Of a stretch of 6,337 nucleotides of DNA, positions 1-6,337 are shown in pieces. Under the pieces are notes generated by a model, which was not told the DNA's origin, ran no database searches, and saw nothing but the letters and a program-made list of their open reading frames with translations. Within the stretch, counting starts at the first letter, position 1. Every line of letters begins with the position of its first letter. The stretch covers positions 1-6,337 of the forward strand of contig CABQAB010000117.1 in the NCBI GenBank assembly GCA_902461985.1, given 5' to 3'. The DNA comes from an uncultured Bacteroidales bacterium (GTDB taxonomy: Bacteria > Bacteroidota > Bacteroidia > Bacteroidales > UBA932). The position numbers and the translations under genes are program-made.

Positions 1-2
1 CA

Positions 3-1190
3 GGGGCTTGCATCGCCGTCAAAGGAAGTCTCGTGCCTTCACTCGGCAGCGGCCAGGCGGTTGAGATTCAGGCTGCGGAAATAGAGGTTTATGGTGAGGC
101 TGACCCTCAGGTCTATCCTCTTCAGAAAAAAGGCCATTCATTGGAATATCTCCGTGAAATCGCACACCTCCGTCCGAGGACAAATACTTTCGGAGCAGTG
201 TTGAGAATTCGCCACGCAATGGCATTCGCGATTCACAGCTATTTCAACGGGAAAGGTTTTGTATATCTACATACTCCGCTCATCACGGCATCGGATTGCG
301 AGGGAGCCGGTCAGATGTTTCAGGTGACCACTCTGGACCTTGACCATGTGCCACATACTGAAAACGGGGCCATCGACTATTCACAGGATTTCTTCGGCAG
401 AAGGACCAGCCTTACCGTGAGCGGCCAGCTTGAGGGTGAACTTGGGGCCATGGCTCTGGGTGAGATATACACTTTCGGTCCTACGTTCAGGGCTGAGAAC
501 TCCAACACTCCGCGCCACCTTGCCGAGTTCTGGATGATCGAGCCTGAAATGGCATTCTACGACATCAACGACAATATGGACCTGGCAGAAGACTTCATCA
601 AGTCTTTGGTCAGATATGCCCTCGAACATTGTGCTGATGACCTCAAGTTCCTCAATGACATGTATGACAAGGAACTCATCGGGCGTCTGGAGTCAGTCGT
701 GAAGACAGATTTCGTCCGGCTCACCTATACGGAGGGAATAAAGATTCTTGAGGAATCAGGAGAGAAGTTCGAATATCCTGTCTACTGGGGCGTGGACCTT
801 CAGTCTGAACATGAGAGGTACTTGGTGGAAAAGCATTTCAACCGTCCTGTAATACTTACGGACTATCCTAAGGACATCAAGGCGTTCTACATGAAGCAGA
901 ATGAGGACGGCAAGACCGTCAGGGGAATGGACGTGCTCTTCCCGAAAATCGGAGAAATCATCGGCGGTTCGGAGAGGGAGTCTTCACTCGAAAAACTCAA
1001 CAGGCGTCTTGACGAGCTTCAGATGGGCAGGGAGTCATTGGAATGGTATCTTGACACCCGACGTTTCGGTACTGCGCCTCACAGCGGTTTCGGACTGGGT
1101 TTCGAGCGTCTGCTGCTTTTCGTGACAGGAATGTCCAACATCCGTGATGTCATTCCTTTCCCGAGGACTCCTAAAAATGCTGAATATTAA
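3..1190 (+). CDS. asnS: Asparaginyl-tRNA synthetase, 5'-truncated by window edge
   Basis: Cytoplasmic class II aminoacyl-tRNA synthetase that charges tRNA-Asn with asparagine using ATP. The open frame runs in from the left edge; its first codons (G-A-C-I-A-V-K-G) fit the end of the OB-fold anticodon-binding domain, so the GTG at 33 is internal and not the start. By comparison with the roughly 466-residue E. coli enzyme, about 70 N-terminal residues are missing. Class II motif 1 follows [12 protein letters not shown]; motif 2 is at about 486-549 ([21 protein letters not shown]), including the Asn/Asp-type RHLAEF signature; motif 3 is at about 1086-1130 ([10 protein letters not shown]). The [11 protein letters not shown] segment before motif 3 is also typical. 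[16 protein letters not shown] and the ending [12 protein letters not shown] favour AsnRS over AspRS. It is the first visible gene of a four-gene + strand run, 18 bases before udk. Confidence 0.97.
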   Translation, partial: GACIAVKGSLVPSLGSGQAVEIQAAEIEVYGEADPQVYPLQKKGHSLEYLREIAHLRPRTNTFGAVLRIRHAMAFAIHSYFNGKGFVYLHTPLITASDCEGAGQMFQVTTLDLDHVPHTENGAIDYSQDFFGRRTSLTVSGQLEGELGAMALGEIYTFGPTFRAENSNTPRHLAEFWMIEPEMAFYDINDNMDLAEDFIKSLVRYALEHCADDLKFLNDMYDKELIGRLESVVKTDFVRLTYTEGIKILEESGEKFEYPVYWGVDLQSEHERYLVEKHFNRPVILTDYPKDIKAFYMKQNEDGKTVRGMDVLFPKIGEIIGGSERESSLEKLNRRLDELQMGRESLEWYLDTRRFGTAPHSGFGLGFERLLLFVTGMSNIRDVIPFPRTPKNAEY

Positions 1191-1208
1191 TCTCTGAAAC
1201 TTGGTCTT

Positions 1209-1823
1209 ATGCTGATTATCGGAATAGCGGGTGGTTCCGGATCCGGAAAAACCACGGTTGTAAAGGCACTTACCGAACAACTTAAAGAAAAGGTGGTAGT
1301 GATTCCACAGGACTCCTACTACAAGGATTCAAGCCATCTTCCAATGGAGGAGAGGCAGAAAGTCAATTTCGACCATCCGGATTCGATTGACTTCGAACTG
1401 CTTATCAGTCATCTTCAGGAATTGAAAAAAGGTCATTCCGTCGAGCAGCCTGTCTATTCCTACATAACCTGCTCACGCAGCACTACAGAGACAATCACCG
1501 TCAATCCGGCGGAGGTAATCATAGTGGAAGGCATACTGATTTTCTGCTGTGCCGAACTCCGCGACCAGATGGACATCAAGATTTTCGTGGATGCGGACGA
1601 TGATGACAGGCTTATGAGGGTAATCGCAAGGGACATTATAGAGAGGGGAAAGAATGTGGAAACCGTCATCCAGCGTTATTCCCGCACCGTGAAGCCTATG
1701 TTTCTCCAGTTCATTGAGCCGAGCAAGAGATATGCTGACGTCATCATTCCGCAGGGAGGTCACAACAAGGTGGCCATCGACGTTATTGCAGCCACAATAG
1801 AGAAAGCCTTGAATAACCGTTAA
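1209..1823 (+). CDS. udk: Uridine kinase (uridine/cytidine phosphorylation)
   Basis: Cytoplasmic pyrimidine-salvage kinase that phosphorylates uridine (and usually cytidine) to the monophosphate. The 204-residue length is normal for the family. The Walker A loop GGSGSGKTT is at residues 8-16. DSYYKD is at 35-40, and NFDHPDSID at 53-61 carries the proposed catalytic aspartate. VIIVEGIL precedes the lid, whose arginines lie in RVIARDIIERG, and the C-terminal YADVIIPQGG block is also present. One point is odd: the nucleoside-contacting loop reads PVYSYITCSRS, with Cys88 (codon 1470-1472) where E. coli Udk and human UCK2 have histidine. The ATG at 1209 places the P-loop at the usual distance from the N terminus, and no Shine-Dalgarno is seen, as is usual in Bacteroidota. 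It lies 18 bases after asnS and 12 before the next gene, so it is probably co-transcribed. Confidence 0.95.
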   Translation: MLIIGIAGGSGSGKTTVVKALTEQLKEKVVVIPQDSYYKDSSHLPMEERQKVNFDHPDSIDFELLISHLQELKKGHSVEQPVYSYITCSRSTTETITVNPAEVIIVEGILIFCCAELRDQMDIKIFVDADDDDRLMRVIARDIIERGKNVETVIQRYSRTVKPMFLQFIEPSKRYADVIIPQGGHNKVAIDVIAATIEKALNNR

Positions 1824-1835
1824 CCGGCTGTGCCT

Positions 1836-2555
1836 ATGCGTGTTCCTGAGGAAAACAAGGCAGGGTTATATTTCACCGTGATATTCCATGTCGCGGTGAT
1901 AATTGTTTTCCTGCTTGTCGGAATAGGCTCGGAACTCGGCGTGGAACATAGTTTCGTAATGGATTTCTCCCACCAGGAAAAAATCGAGAAAGAGCAGAAG
2001 GAAGAGCAGTTCAGGGAAAGCATAAGCAAGAAATTAGACGACCTCATTGCCGGGGCGAGAGTTCCTGACGTGAGGAACGTTACCGTGAACCGCGACGCGC
2101 CTCTGAAAGATGACAGGGGGACTGATGCCGATGAGCTTTACAAGGAAAACGAGAGGCTGCAGAGGGATCTGAAGGGTCTGGATTCGAGATATGAGGATGC
2201 GCAGGACGAAACCGTGGATTTGACTCCGGTGGAAAAGAAACCTGATCCGGACAACAGGTCGAAGGCATATTCGGGAGCATCGGTTCTAAGCTGGACTCTC
2301 GACGGCAGGCGTCTGAGCAGGCCTAAGGTCCCGGCCTACCGCTGCTTTAATGCGGGCCAGGTGACGGTAATCATAAAAGTGGACAACAAGGGGCTGGTCG
2401 TGGATGCGAAAGTTGTGGACGAACTTTCTTCCGAGGACAGCTGTTTGAGGAAAGAGGCAGTCAGGGCTGCCCGCGGGACACTTTTCAATGCCGACCCTCA
2501 CGCTCCTGCCCGTCAGCCCGGCGAAATTACCTATAGTTTTGTGTCACAGCGATGA
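1836..2555 (+). CDS. Membrane-anchored protein with TonB-like C-terminal domain
   Basis: Predicted inner-membrane, periplasm-facing protein of 239 residues. A single N-terminal membrane segment lies at about residues 11-31 (GLYFTVIFHVAVIIVFLLVG). A charged, probably helical stretch follows at about 45-125, then a linker (about 126-148) and a compact C-terminal domain (about 150-239). That domain has the TonB C-terminal pattern: GQVTVIIKVDNKGLVVDAKVV, then LRKEAVRAARGTLF, ending APARQPGEITYSF. Unlike classical TonB, no Pro-Lys spanning region is visible. Cys170 and Cys203 flank the first strands and could form a disulfide. I chose ATG 1836; a GTG at 1830 would add two residues. The stop overlaps the permease start as ATGA, implying coupled translation. 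The fold-level call is firm, but the role is inferred: it may transmit force to an outer-membrane receptor or serve as a scaffold for the permease. No TonB-dependent receptor or ExbB/ExbD is seen here. Confidence 0.82.
   Translation: MRVPEENKAGLYFTVIFHVAVIIVFLLVGIGSELGVEHSFVMDFSHQEKIEKEQKEEQFRESISKKLDDLIAGARVPDVRNVTVNRDAPLKDDRGTDADELYKENERLQRDLKGLDSRYEDAQDETVDLTPVEKKPDPDNRSKAYSGASVLSWTLDGRRLSRPKVPAYRCFNAGQVTVIIKVDNKGLVVDAKVVDELSSEDSCLRKEAVRAARGTLFNADPHAPARQPGEITYSFVSQR
2552..2555 (+). promoter_or_regulatory. ATGA stop/start overlap (translational coupling)
   Basis: The permease ATG (2552-2554) overlaps the TGA stop (2553-2555) of the TonB-like gene. This layout normally means that a terminating ribosome re-initiates on the next gene, so the two products should be made in linked amounts. 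The overlap is seen directly; coupling is inferred. Confidence 0.7.
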
Positions 2556-3724
2556 AGGCGGTCAGATTCATATCGGAAAGAATCCGTTTCAAGGGCTATC
2601 TCGCTTTGATTTGCGTGGCGGTGAGCTATCTTGTGATGATAGTCGCCGTCTCGGTTTCTTCCGGTTTCAGAAATGAAATCCGGCAGTCTCTAAGCAATGT
2701 CATGGGTGACGTGAGACTGGTCCCGCTAAACGAAGATCTCACTTCCGGTTCAGCTTCAGTGCCTGCCGGGCCGGCCTTCCTGCCAAAGGTAAAGGAACTT
2801 GACTGCGTCGGGTCTGTCCGTCCGGTGGTTTCCAGAGCCGGAATCATACGTCAGGATGAAATTGTGCACGGGGCGCTTTTCAAAGGTGTTCCTGATATGT
2901 CCTTTCCTGATTCGGTGGCTTTTCCGCTTTCTGTGCCGTCGAGGCTTGCCTCGATTCTGAATATAGGTCAGGGGGACAGGATTCCCGCGTATTTTGTCGG
3001 GGATAAGGTTGTGGTCAGGAAGTTCACCGTCTGCGATGTATATGATGAGGTCCTTTCTTCTGACAACCAGCTGATATGTCTCACTTCTCTGCCTGTTATG
3101 CAAAGGGTAAATTCATGGGACAGCACCAAGGTCTCTTCTTTCGAGCTTTTCCTGAAAAAGGAATGGCAGGACGAAGAGCGGATTGCGGAAGCGGGGATGC
3201 AGGTGGCTTCCATTATGGCGGCGTTTTCTTCCGAAGACGAGCCGACCCTCTTCGCGCAGACCCTGCAGCAGACATTCCCCGTGATTTTCAGCTGGTTCTA
3301 TTTTTTAGATCTGAATGTATTAGTGCTTTTGGTGCTTATGACTATAGTCGCCGGTTTCAATGTGATTTCCGGCCTGCTGATCCTGCTTTTCGAGAATATA
3401 TCAACCATAGGCCTGCTTAAATCCATGGGAATGAAGGACAGGGGAATTGCCGCCGTGTTTCTCCGCAGTGCGGGAATACTTTCCCTGAAAGGCCTGCTGC
3501 TCGGGAATGTCCTCGCCGTGTTCTTCTGCATCATCGAGGACAGGACGCACTGGCTGAAGCTTGACCCAGCGAATTATTTTCTTTCCTATGTGCCCGTTGA
3601 CCTGGACTGGGGGTGGATTCTGACTGCGGATGCTGTTTCTTTCGCGGTAATCATGCTCCTGCTGCTTCTGCCGTCAATCTTCATTTCAAAGGTAGATCCA
3701 GCCGCTACTATGAGGGTGGAGTAA
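2552..3724 (+). CDS. FtsX/LolC/LolE-type ABC transporter permease
   Basis: Inner-membrane permease of the MacB/LolCDE superfamily, 390 residues, close to the usual LolC/LolE length (about 400). Topology is the expected four-helix plan: TM1 at residues 17-37 after ISERIRFKGY, a large periplasmic domain at about 40-243, TM2 at 254-280, TM3 at 299-328 and TM4 at 356-378. The cytoplasmic loop ENISTIGLLKSMGMKDRGI (281-299) matches the family's ATPase-contacting loop (EIaiLralGas in LolC/E), and the C terminus VDPAATMRVE matches the usual DPaeaLR ending. In the Lol system such permeases extract lipoproteins from the inner membrane; related proteins move other hydrophobic substrates or signal mechanically. 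No ATPase gene is in the window, so a LolD-like partner must be encoded elsewhere. The start is fixed by the ATGA overlap with the TonB-like gene. The family call is strong; the substrate is unknown. Confidence 0.87.
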   Translation: MKAVRFISERIRFKGYLALICVAVSYLVMIVAVSVSSGFRNEIRQSLSNVMGDVRLVPLNEDLTSGSASVPAGPAFLPKVKELDCVGSVRPVVSRAGIIRQDEIVHGALFKGVPDMSFPDSVAFPLSVPSRLASILNIGQGDRIPAYFVGDKVVVRKFTVCDVYDEVLSSDNQLICLTSLPVMQRVNSWDSTKVSSFELFLKKEWQDEERIAEAGMQVASIMAAFSSEDEPTLFAQTLQQTFPVIFSWFYFLDLNVLVLLVLMTIVAGFNVISGLLILLFENISTIGLLKSMGMKDRGIAAVFLRSAGILSLKGLLLGNVLAVFFCIIEDRTHWLKLDPANYFLSYVPVDLDWGWILTADAVSFAVIMLLLLLPSIFISKVDPAATMRVE

Positions 3725-3773
3725 GATTCTCCGCCTTGCCATGGCAACTATTGCAAGCCGACAGGGGAGACAA
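3725..3773. other. Convergent intergenic gap with weak hairpin
   Basis: This 49-base gap separates two converging transcription units. It contains the 12-base palindrome TTGCCATGGCAA (3736-3747). A possible larger stem pairs 3735-3739 (CTTGC) with 3753-3757 (GCAAG), continuing after a C/C mismatch with 3732-3733 against 3759-3760. Neither strand has a clear T-run after the stem, so this is at best a weak bidirectional terminator. Confidence 0.25.
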
Positions 3774-4964
3774 TTATCGCGGGCATATTCGGCAGAAGTC
3801 GTCGTATACTTTCATCACTTTGTCCACATAGATGCTTGCGTTGGCCATCCATACTTCAGTGGAATCCTCTATGGTTTCCTCAGCATCAGGCCCGCCGGTC
3901 TCTTCCGGTCCATTCTCCCCGCTTTCCTCAACCTCCTGTCCGTCCGTTTCATCCGCTCCATCTTCCCCGGGTTTCTTGACTTCTTCTCCGTAAGCTTCTT
4001 CTGCCGGTACGTCTTCCTCAGTTTCATCCACCTCCTGCCCGGAGGCCTCTTCTGCCGGCACCTCCTCCTCAAGTGCCTTCAGTCTGCTCAGAATCCTGCT
4101 TTCTCCGGCATTATAGGCCGCCAGTACATATCTTGTCCTGTCTTCAGGAGGTACTTTCCGGAATGTCCTGTCAAGCCGTCCTAAATAACTTGCCCCGGCC
4201 CTTATGTTTTCGGCAGGGTCAAGAGGGTTTTCTACGTCATAAACCTTTGCTGTCAGAGGCATTATCTGCATCAGCCCCTTTGCCCCGGCCGGGGAGGCCA
4301 CATTGATTGCGAATTTGGATTCGGTGTAGATTACGGCCGCCAGCAGTCTCCAGTCCCAGCCTATCGAGTCAGCGCGGAACTTGATAATCTCATCGTAAGG
4401 GCTAAGTCTCTTCTGCTCCATGAATTCCTTCGGGGGTCTGGAGGAGGACGGCATGAAGCGGAATCTCTCCAACATTCCGTCAAAACTGTCGCGGCTGGTG
4501 TAGTCTCTCAGCCAGGAGTTGATTGCAGGCAGCAGATTCCTGTCCTCCTGCCTTACGACCCATCGGAATCCGTTCCTGACTTTACGTGAAAATGCCACAG
4601 AGTCAATGTGGCTGCGGTGTCTGATTGAGTCTGAAAGCGGCATCAGAACTATGTCGGCAGTTCTGCGGCGCAGTGAATCTATGCCGCAGGCGCGACTGGT
4701 GTAGGAGGTGATCGAGGCTTCGCATCCGTTTTCGGCAGTGAAATCCTTTATCATTTCGTAGCACAGTCCGGCATACAGGATGTCACTCTTGATCTTGAAA
4801 TGTCCGAAATCGAGGGCTATTACATATTTTCCGCCCTCCAATGGATTTTTTTCTGGAACTGCAGTTTCTCTCGCTGCAAAGAATATCGCCAATGCTACTG
4901 CAAACGCTCCGGCAACTGCGGCGACCGTGTCCGCGTAATGTCTGAGTTTTTTCAGCATAATCAT
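3774..4964 (-). CDS. MltF-like lytic transglycosylase with acidic repeat insert
   Basis: Predicted periplasmic peptidoglycan lytic transglycosylase that cleaves the MurNAc-GlcNAc bond to give 1,6-anhydro products; 396 residues. LKKLRHY followed by a hydrophobic segment (about 12-31) is a signal peptide or anchor, with no lipobox cysteine. Residues 46-170 resemble a solute-binding (SBP_bac_3-like) module as in MltF, but at about 125 residues they are far shorter than the usual 220 or so. The SLT domain starts at about 190: catalytic Glu215 in YTESKF, SPAGAKGLMQIMP (224-236), NIRAGASYL (253-261) and AAYNAG (282-287). Between AAYNAG and the closing SIYVDKVMKVYDDF lies a very acidic insert (299-370) with four degenerate repeats. 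The ATG at 4964 overlaps the upstream porin stop as ATGA; an alternative ATG is at 4958. Enzyme class is confident; the MltF assignment is moderate because of the shortened N-domain. Confidence 0.88.
   Translation of the reverse strand: MIMLKKLRHYADTVAAVAGAFAVALAIFFAARETAVPEKNPLEGGKYVIALDFGHFKIKSDILYAGLCYEMIKDFTAENGCEASITSYTSRACGIDSLRRRTADIVLMPLSDSIRHRSHIDSVAFSRKVRNGFRWVVRQEDRNLLPAINSWLRDYTSRDSFDGMLERFRFMPSSSRPPKEFMEQKRLSPYDEIIKFRADSIGWDWRLLAAVIYTESKFAINVASPAGAKGLMQIMPLTAKVYDVENPLDPAENIRAGASYLGRLDRTFRKVPPEDRTRYVLAAYNAGESRILSRLKALEEEVPAEEASGQEVDETEEDVPAEEAYGEEVKKPGEDGADETDGQEVEESGENGPEETGGPDAEETIEDSTEVWMANASIYVDKVMKVYDDFCRICPR
3870..4067 (-). repeat. Acidic tandem repeat array inside transglycosylase gene
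   Basis: Four degenerate in-frame units of 51, 51, 48 and 48 bases lie at 4017-4067, 3966-4016, 3918-3965 and 3870-3917. They encode EEVPAEEASGQEVDETE, EDVPAEEAYGEEVKKPG, EDGADETDGQEVEESG and ENGPEETGGPDAEETI. At DNA level the best match is 3994-4019 against 4045-4070, with 22 of 26 bases identical at a 51-base offset. The coding strand is markedly purine-rich. The surrounding residues 299-370 hold 32 Asp/Glu and only 2 Lys/Arg. Confidence 0.75.
4961..4964 (-). promoter_or_regulatory. ATGA stop/start overlap (porin to transglycosylase)
   Basis: On the minus strand the transglycosylase ATG (4964-4962) overlaps the TGA (4963-4961) that ends the upstream porin gene. The same arrangement links the + strand TonB-like/permease pair. 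The overlap is seen directly; coupled translation is inferred. Confidence 0.7.
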
Positions 4965-6319
4965 CTGGTATTGACTGCATTCATTCTTCCTCCGCCGGCT
5001 CTGCCGCCTCTGTCGCCTGTGCGGATGCCTCCTATTGACTGGGATGAAGACGAACCGTTGTTTTTCCTTGAAGAGATATAGAAAGGCCAGTAAATGCCGA
5101 ATTTGACTGTCCTCTGTGTGTAGATGTTTCCGTGGGCAGTGAAATAGTCAGCCGATTTCATAGGCCAGCCCTGTCCGACATTCATCACTTTCACGAATAT
5201 GCACGCCTTGTACCACTGTATATTGACGAATACGTCGTAGTAAGGGCAGTTGCCGTAGCGCACCTTGTCCTGGTTGTAGAACACTCCGGTGGCCGGATTA
5301 TAGCCCTGTGCATACCAATTTGTGGTGTAATATCCGTTCAGACCTATCTGCATCTCCATCACGTTCCTGACAACCGGGAACTGGATATACCATCTGAGAT
5401 TCAGGGCAAGCATAGGCAGAGGCAGCACTTTCTGGTCGGAAGACAGCTGGAAGAGGGCCTGGTTGTCAAGGTGGATTTTCCAGAAAGTGAAATTCTTCTT
5501 CAGGTATGCGGTCATTACGCTGACCGGATTTTCCGCCTGTCTGACTATTCCCATGCTGTCGTAGTAGAGCCTGTTAGCAAGCAGGGAGTAGCCGAAAGAT
5601 GCTTTCAGATCCCACCGTGGAATGTCGAGTTCTCCGAGAACCTTGGTCGTGGATGCCTTGGAAAAACTGTTGTTCCACATATAGTGGTTGCTGATGAGTT
5701 TCTGCTGGTAGTAGTCCGGCTCTTTGAGGGCAGTCTCGAAACGCACGTTAAGATCAATCGGGCTGAAACGGTCGCGTCTGAAAGGGAAGAAACTGAACTT
5801 CATGTTCGCCTTCACGTCAAAATCGTTCAGTTCATAGCCGGCGAAATTGTATTTTCCGCTTACGTCCCATTCCATGTATCTCTTGACCCTTCCGTTCAGT
5901 CCGGCATAGACATAGACTGAGTTAAGTACTTTGTTGTTCACTTTTCCGCTAAGGAAAGCATCCGGGTCGAAGTCATAGTAGGAGGCCAACTTGTCTCCGA
6001 TTCCGACATCAATCTTGGACAGGGCCGCATCGGCTGCCCATGGCTGCAGTCTGAGAAAGACCTTGTTGTCAAGTCTCAGTGTCCTTAGCGAGTCTGCGGA
6101 CCTTGTCGGATGCAGGTAGAAGGCATTGTTGTAGAACTCGGCCGCCTCCGGGTTGGAACTTGTGATTTCGTCGGTGTATTTCTTGGAATATATGTCTAAA
6201 GTGCTGCTGTGGCCGACATAGGCCGTAGTGATGTCCTTGTTCAGTGAATCTGCGGAAAAGACATAAGTGCTGTCCTTTTTCGCCTTGAGCCTTTCAATGA
6301 AAGTGAAAGGGCCCGACCA
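4961..6319 (-). CDS. Putative porin (Porin_10-like outer-membrane barrel), 5'-incomplete
   Basis: Outer-membrane beta-barrel, 452 residues readable, N terminus missing. The sequence alternates short aromatic-rich strands with polar turns and matches what I know of the Bacteroidota putative porin (Porin_10) family: LDNKVFLRLQPWAADAALSK near the readable start, DVGIGDKL just after it, LPLPMLALNLRWYIQF, YNPATGVFYNQDKVRYGNCP, YYDVFVNIQW and the final strand VKFGIYWPFYIS. The TTG at 5989 is not a real start: the same frame extends upstream with family-like sequence up to a TGA at 6320-6322, and the first ATG in frame is inside a barrel strand (YMEWD). Family members are usually well over 600 residues, so signal peptide and early strands lie beyond the window. 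After the last strand comes a Gly/Ser/Arg-rich tail of about 37 residues. The gene is coupled to the downstream transglycosylase. Substrate is unknown. Confidence 0.8.
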   Translation of the reverse strand, partial: WSGPFTFIERLKAKKDSTYVFSADSLNKDITTAYVGHSSTLDIYSKKYTDEITSSNPEAAEFYNNAFYLHPTRSADSLRTLRLDNKVFLRLQPWAADAALSKIDVGIGDKLASYYDFDPDAFLSGKVNNKVLNSVYVYAGLNGRVKRYMEWDVSGKYNFAGYELNDFDVKANMKFSFFPFRRDRFSPIDLNVRFETALKEPDYYQQKLISNHYMWNNSFSKASTTKVLGELDIPRWDLKASFGYSLLANRLYYDSMGIVRQAENPVSVMTAYLKKNFTFWKIHLDNQALFQLSSDQKVLPLPMLALNLRWYIQFPVVRNVMEMQIGLNGYYTTNWYAQGYNPATGVFYNQDKVRYGNCPYYDVFVNIQWYKACIFVKVMNVGQGWPMKSADYFTAHGNIYTQRTVKFGIYWPFYISSRKNNGSSSSQSIGGIRTGDRGGRAGGGRMNAVNTR

Positions 6320-6337
6320 TCAGAATATTGCTCTTTT
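6320..6337 (-). other. In-frame TGA and window edge interrupting the porin gene
   Basis: The porin frame reads TGA at 6322-6320, only 15 bases from the right edge. Immediately downstream the sequence reads W-S-G-P-F-T-F-I-E-R-L with no plausible start, so the stop interrupts a coding region and does not precede a gene. A frameshift, a real mutation or an error at the sequence end would all explain it; 15 further bases are too few to tell. Confidence 0.55.

Noticed and set aside
33..35. GTG as the start of the asparaginyl-tRNA synthetase
   Set aside because: Conserved AsnRS sequence continues in frame upstream to the window edge, so this codon is an internal valine.
2756..3103. 115-codon minus-strand open frame inside the permease gene
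   Set aside because: Entirely within a well-supported permease on the other strand, with basic low-complexity content and no family signal.
3736..3747. 12-base palindrome as a regulator-binding operator
   Set aside because: It lies between two gene 3' ends, where an operator has nothing to control; a weak termination hairpin or chance is more likely.
3994..4070. Repeats as a CRISPR array
   Set aside because: Units are degenerate, directly adjacent without unique spacers, and stay in frame within a protein-coding gene.
3741..4184. 147-codon + strand open frame opposite the transglycosylase 3' end
   Set aside because: It is produced by the pyrimidine-rich complement of the acidic repeats; its Phe/Leu/Ser-rich sequence is the antisense image of Glu/Asp codons.
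5132..5920. Long (262-codon) open frame on the + strand opposite the porin gene
   Set aside because: It lies wholly antisense to a recognisable porin, has no domain or membrane features I recognise, and fits a frame mirrored from the porin's codon bias.
5987..5989. TTG as the start of the porin
   Set aside because: The frame continues upstream with Porin_10-like sequence, and no signal peptide follows this codon.

Overview
The window looks like a chromosomal segment from a Bacteroidales-type bacterium (phylum Bacteroidota). The evidence is a Porin_10-type outer-membrane barrel, a short energy-transducer-like protein with a TonB C-terminal domain, MltF-like transglycosylase architecture, and tightly packed genes without obvious Shine-Dalgarno sequences. 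I cannot assign a genus from the sequence alone. No mobile elements, CRISPR arrays, tRNA or rRNA genes are visible.

Left block (+ strand, 1-3724): the 3' part of asnS (asparaginyl-tRNA synthetase, first ~70 residues cut off by the window edge), udk (uridine kinase), a membrane-anchored protein with a TonB-like C-terminal domain, and an FtsX/LolC/LolE-type ABC permease. The gaps are 18 and 12 bases, followed by a 4-base ATGA overlap, so this reads as one operon. It places two housekeeping enzymes upstream of a translationally coupled envelope pair. No ABC ATPase partner is present in the window.

Right block (- strand, 6337-3774): a Porin_10-like outer-membrane barrel whose 5' end is lost, followed with an ATGA overlap by an MltF-like lytic transglycosylase. 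The transglycosylase has two odd features. Its solute-binding-like N-terminal module seems to lack the second lobe. An acidic tandem-repeat insert (four 16-17-residue units) sits inside the C-terminal part of the SLT fold. The porin frame also meets a TGA 16 bases from the window end, which is either a sequence-end error or a real frameshift.

The two blocks converge on a 49-base gap (3725-3773) with only a weak hairpin. Both envelope gene pairs are ATGA-coupled: TonB-like protein with permease, and porin with wall hydrolase. I see no clear new defence or mobile system. The most unusual item is the repeat-bearing transglycosylase.
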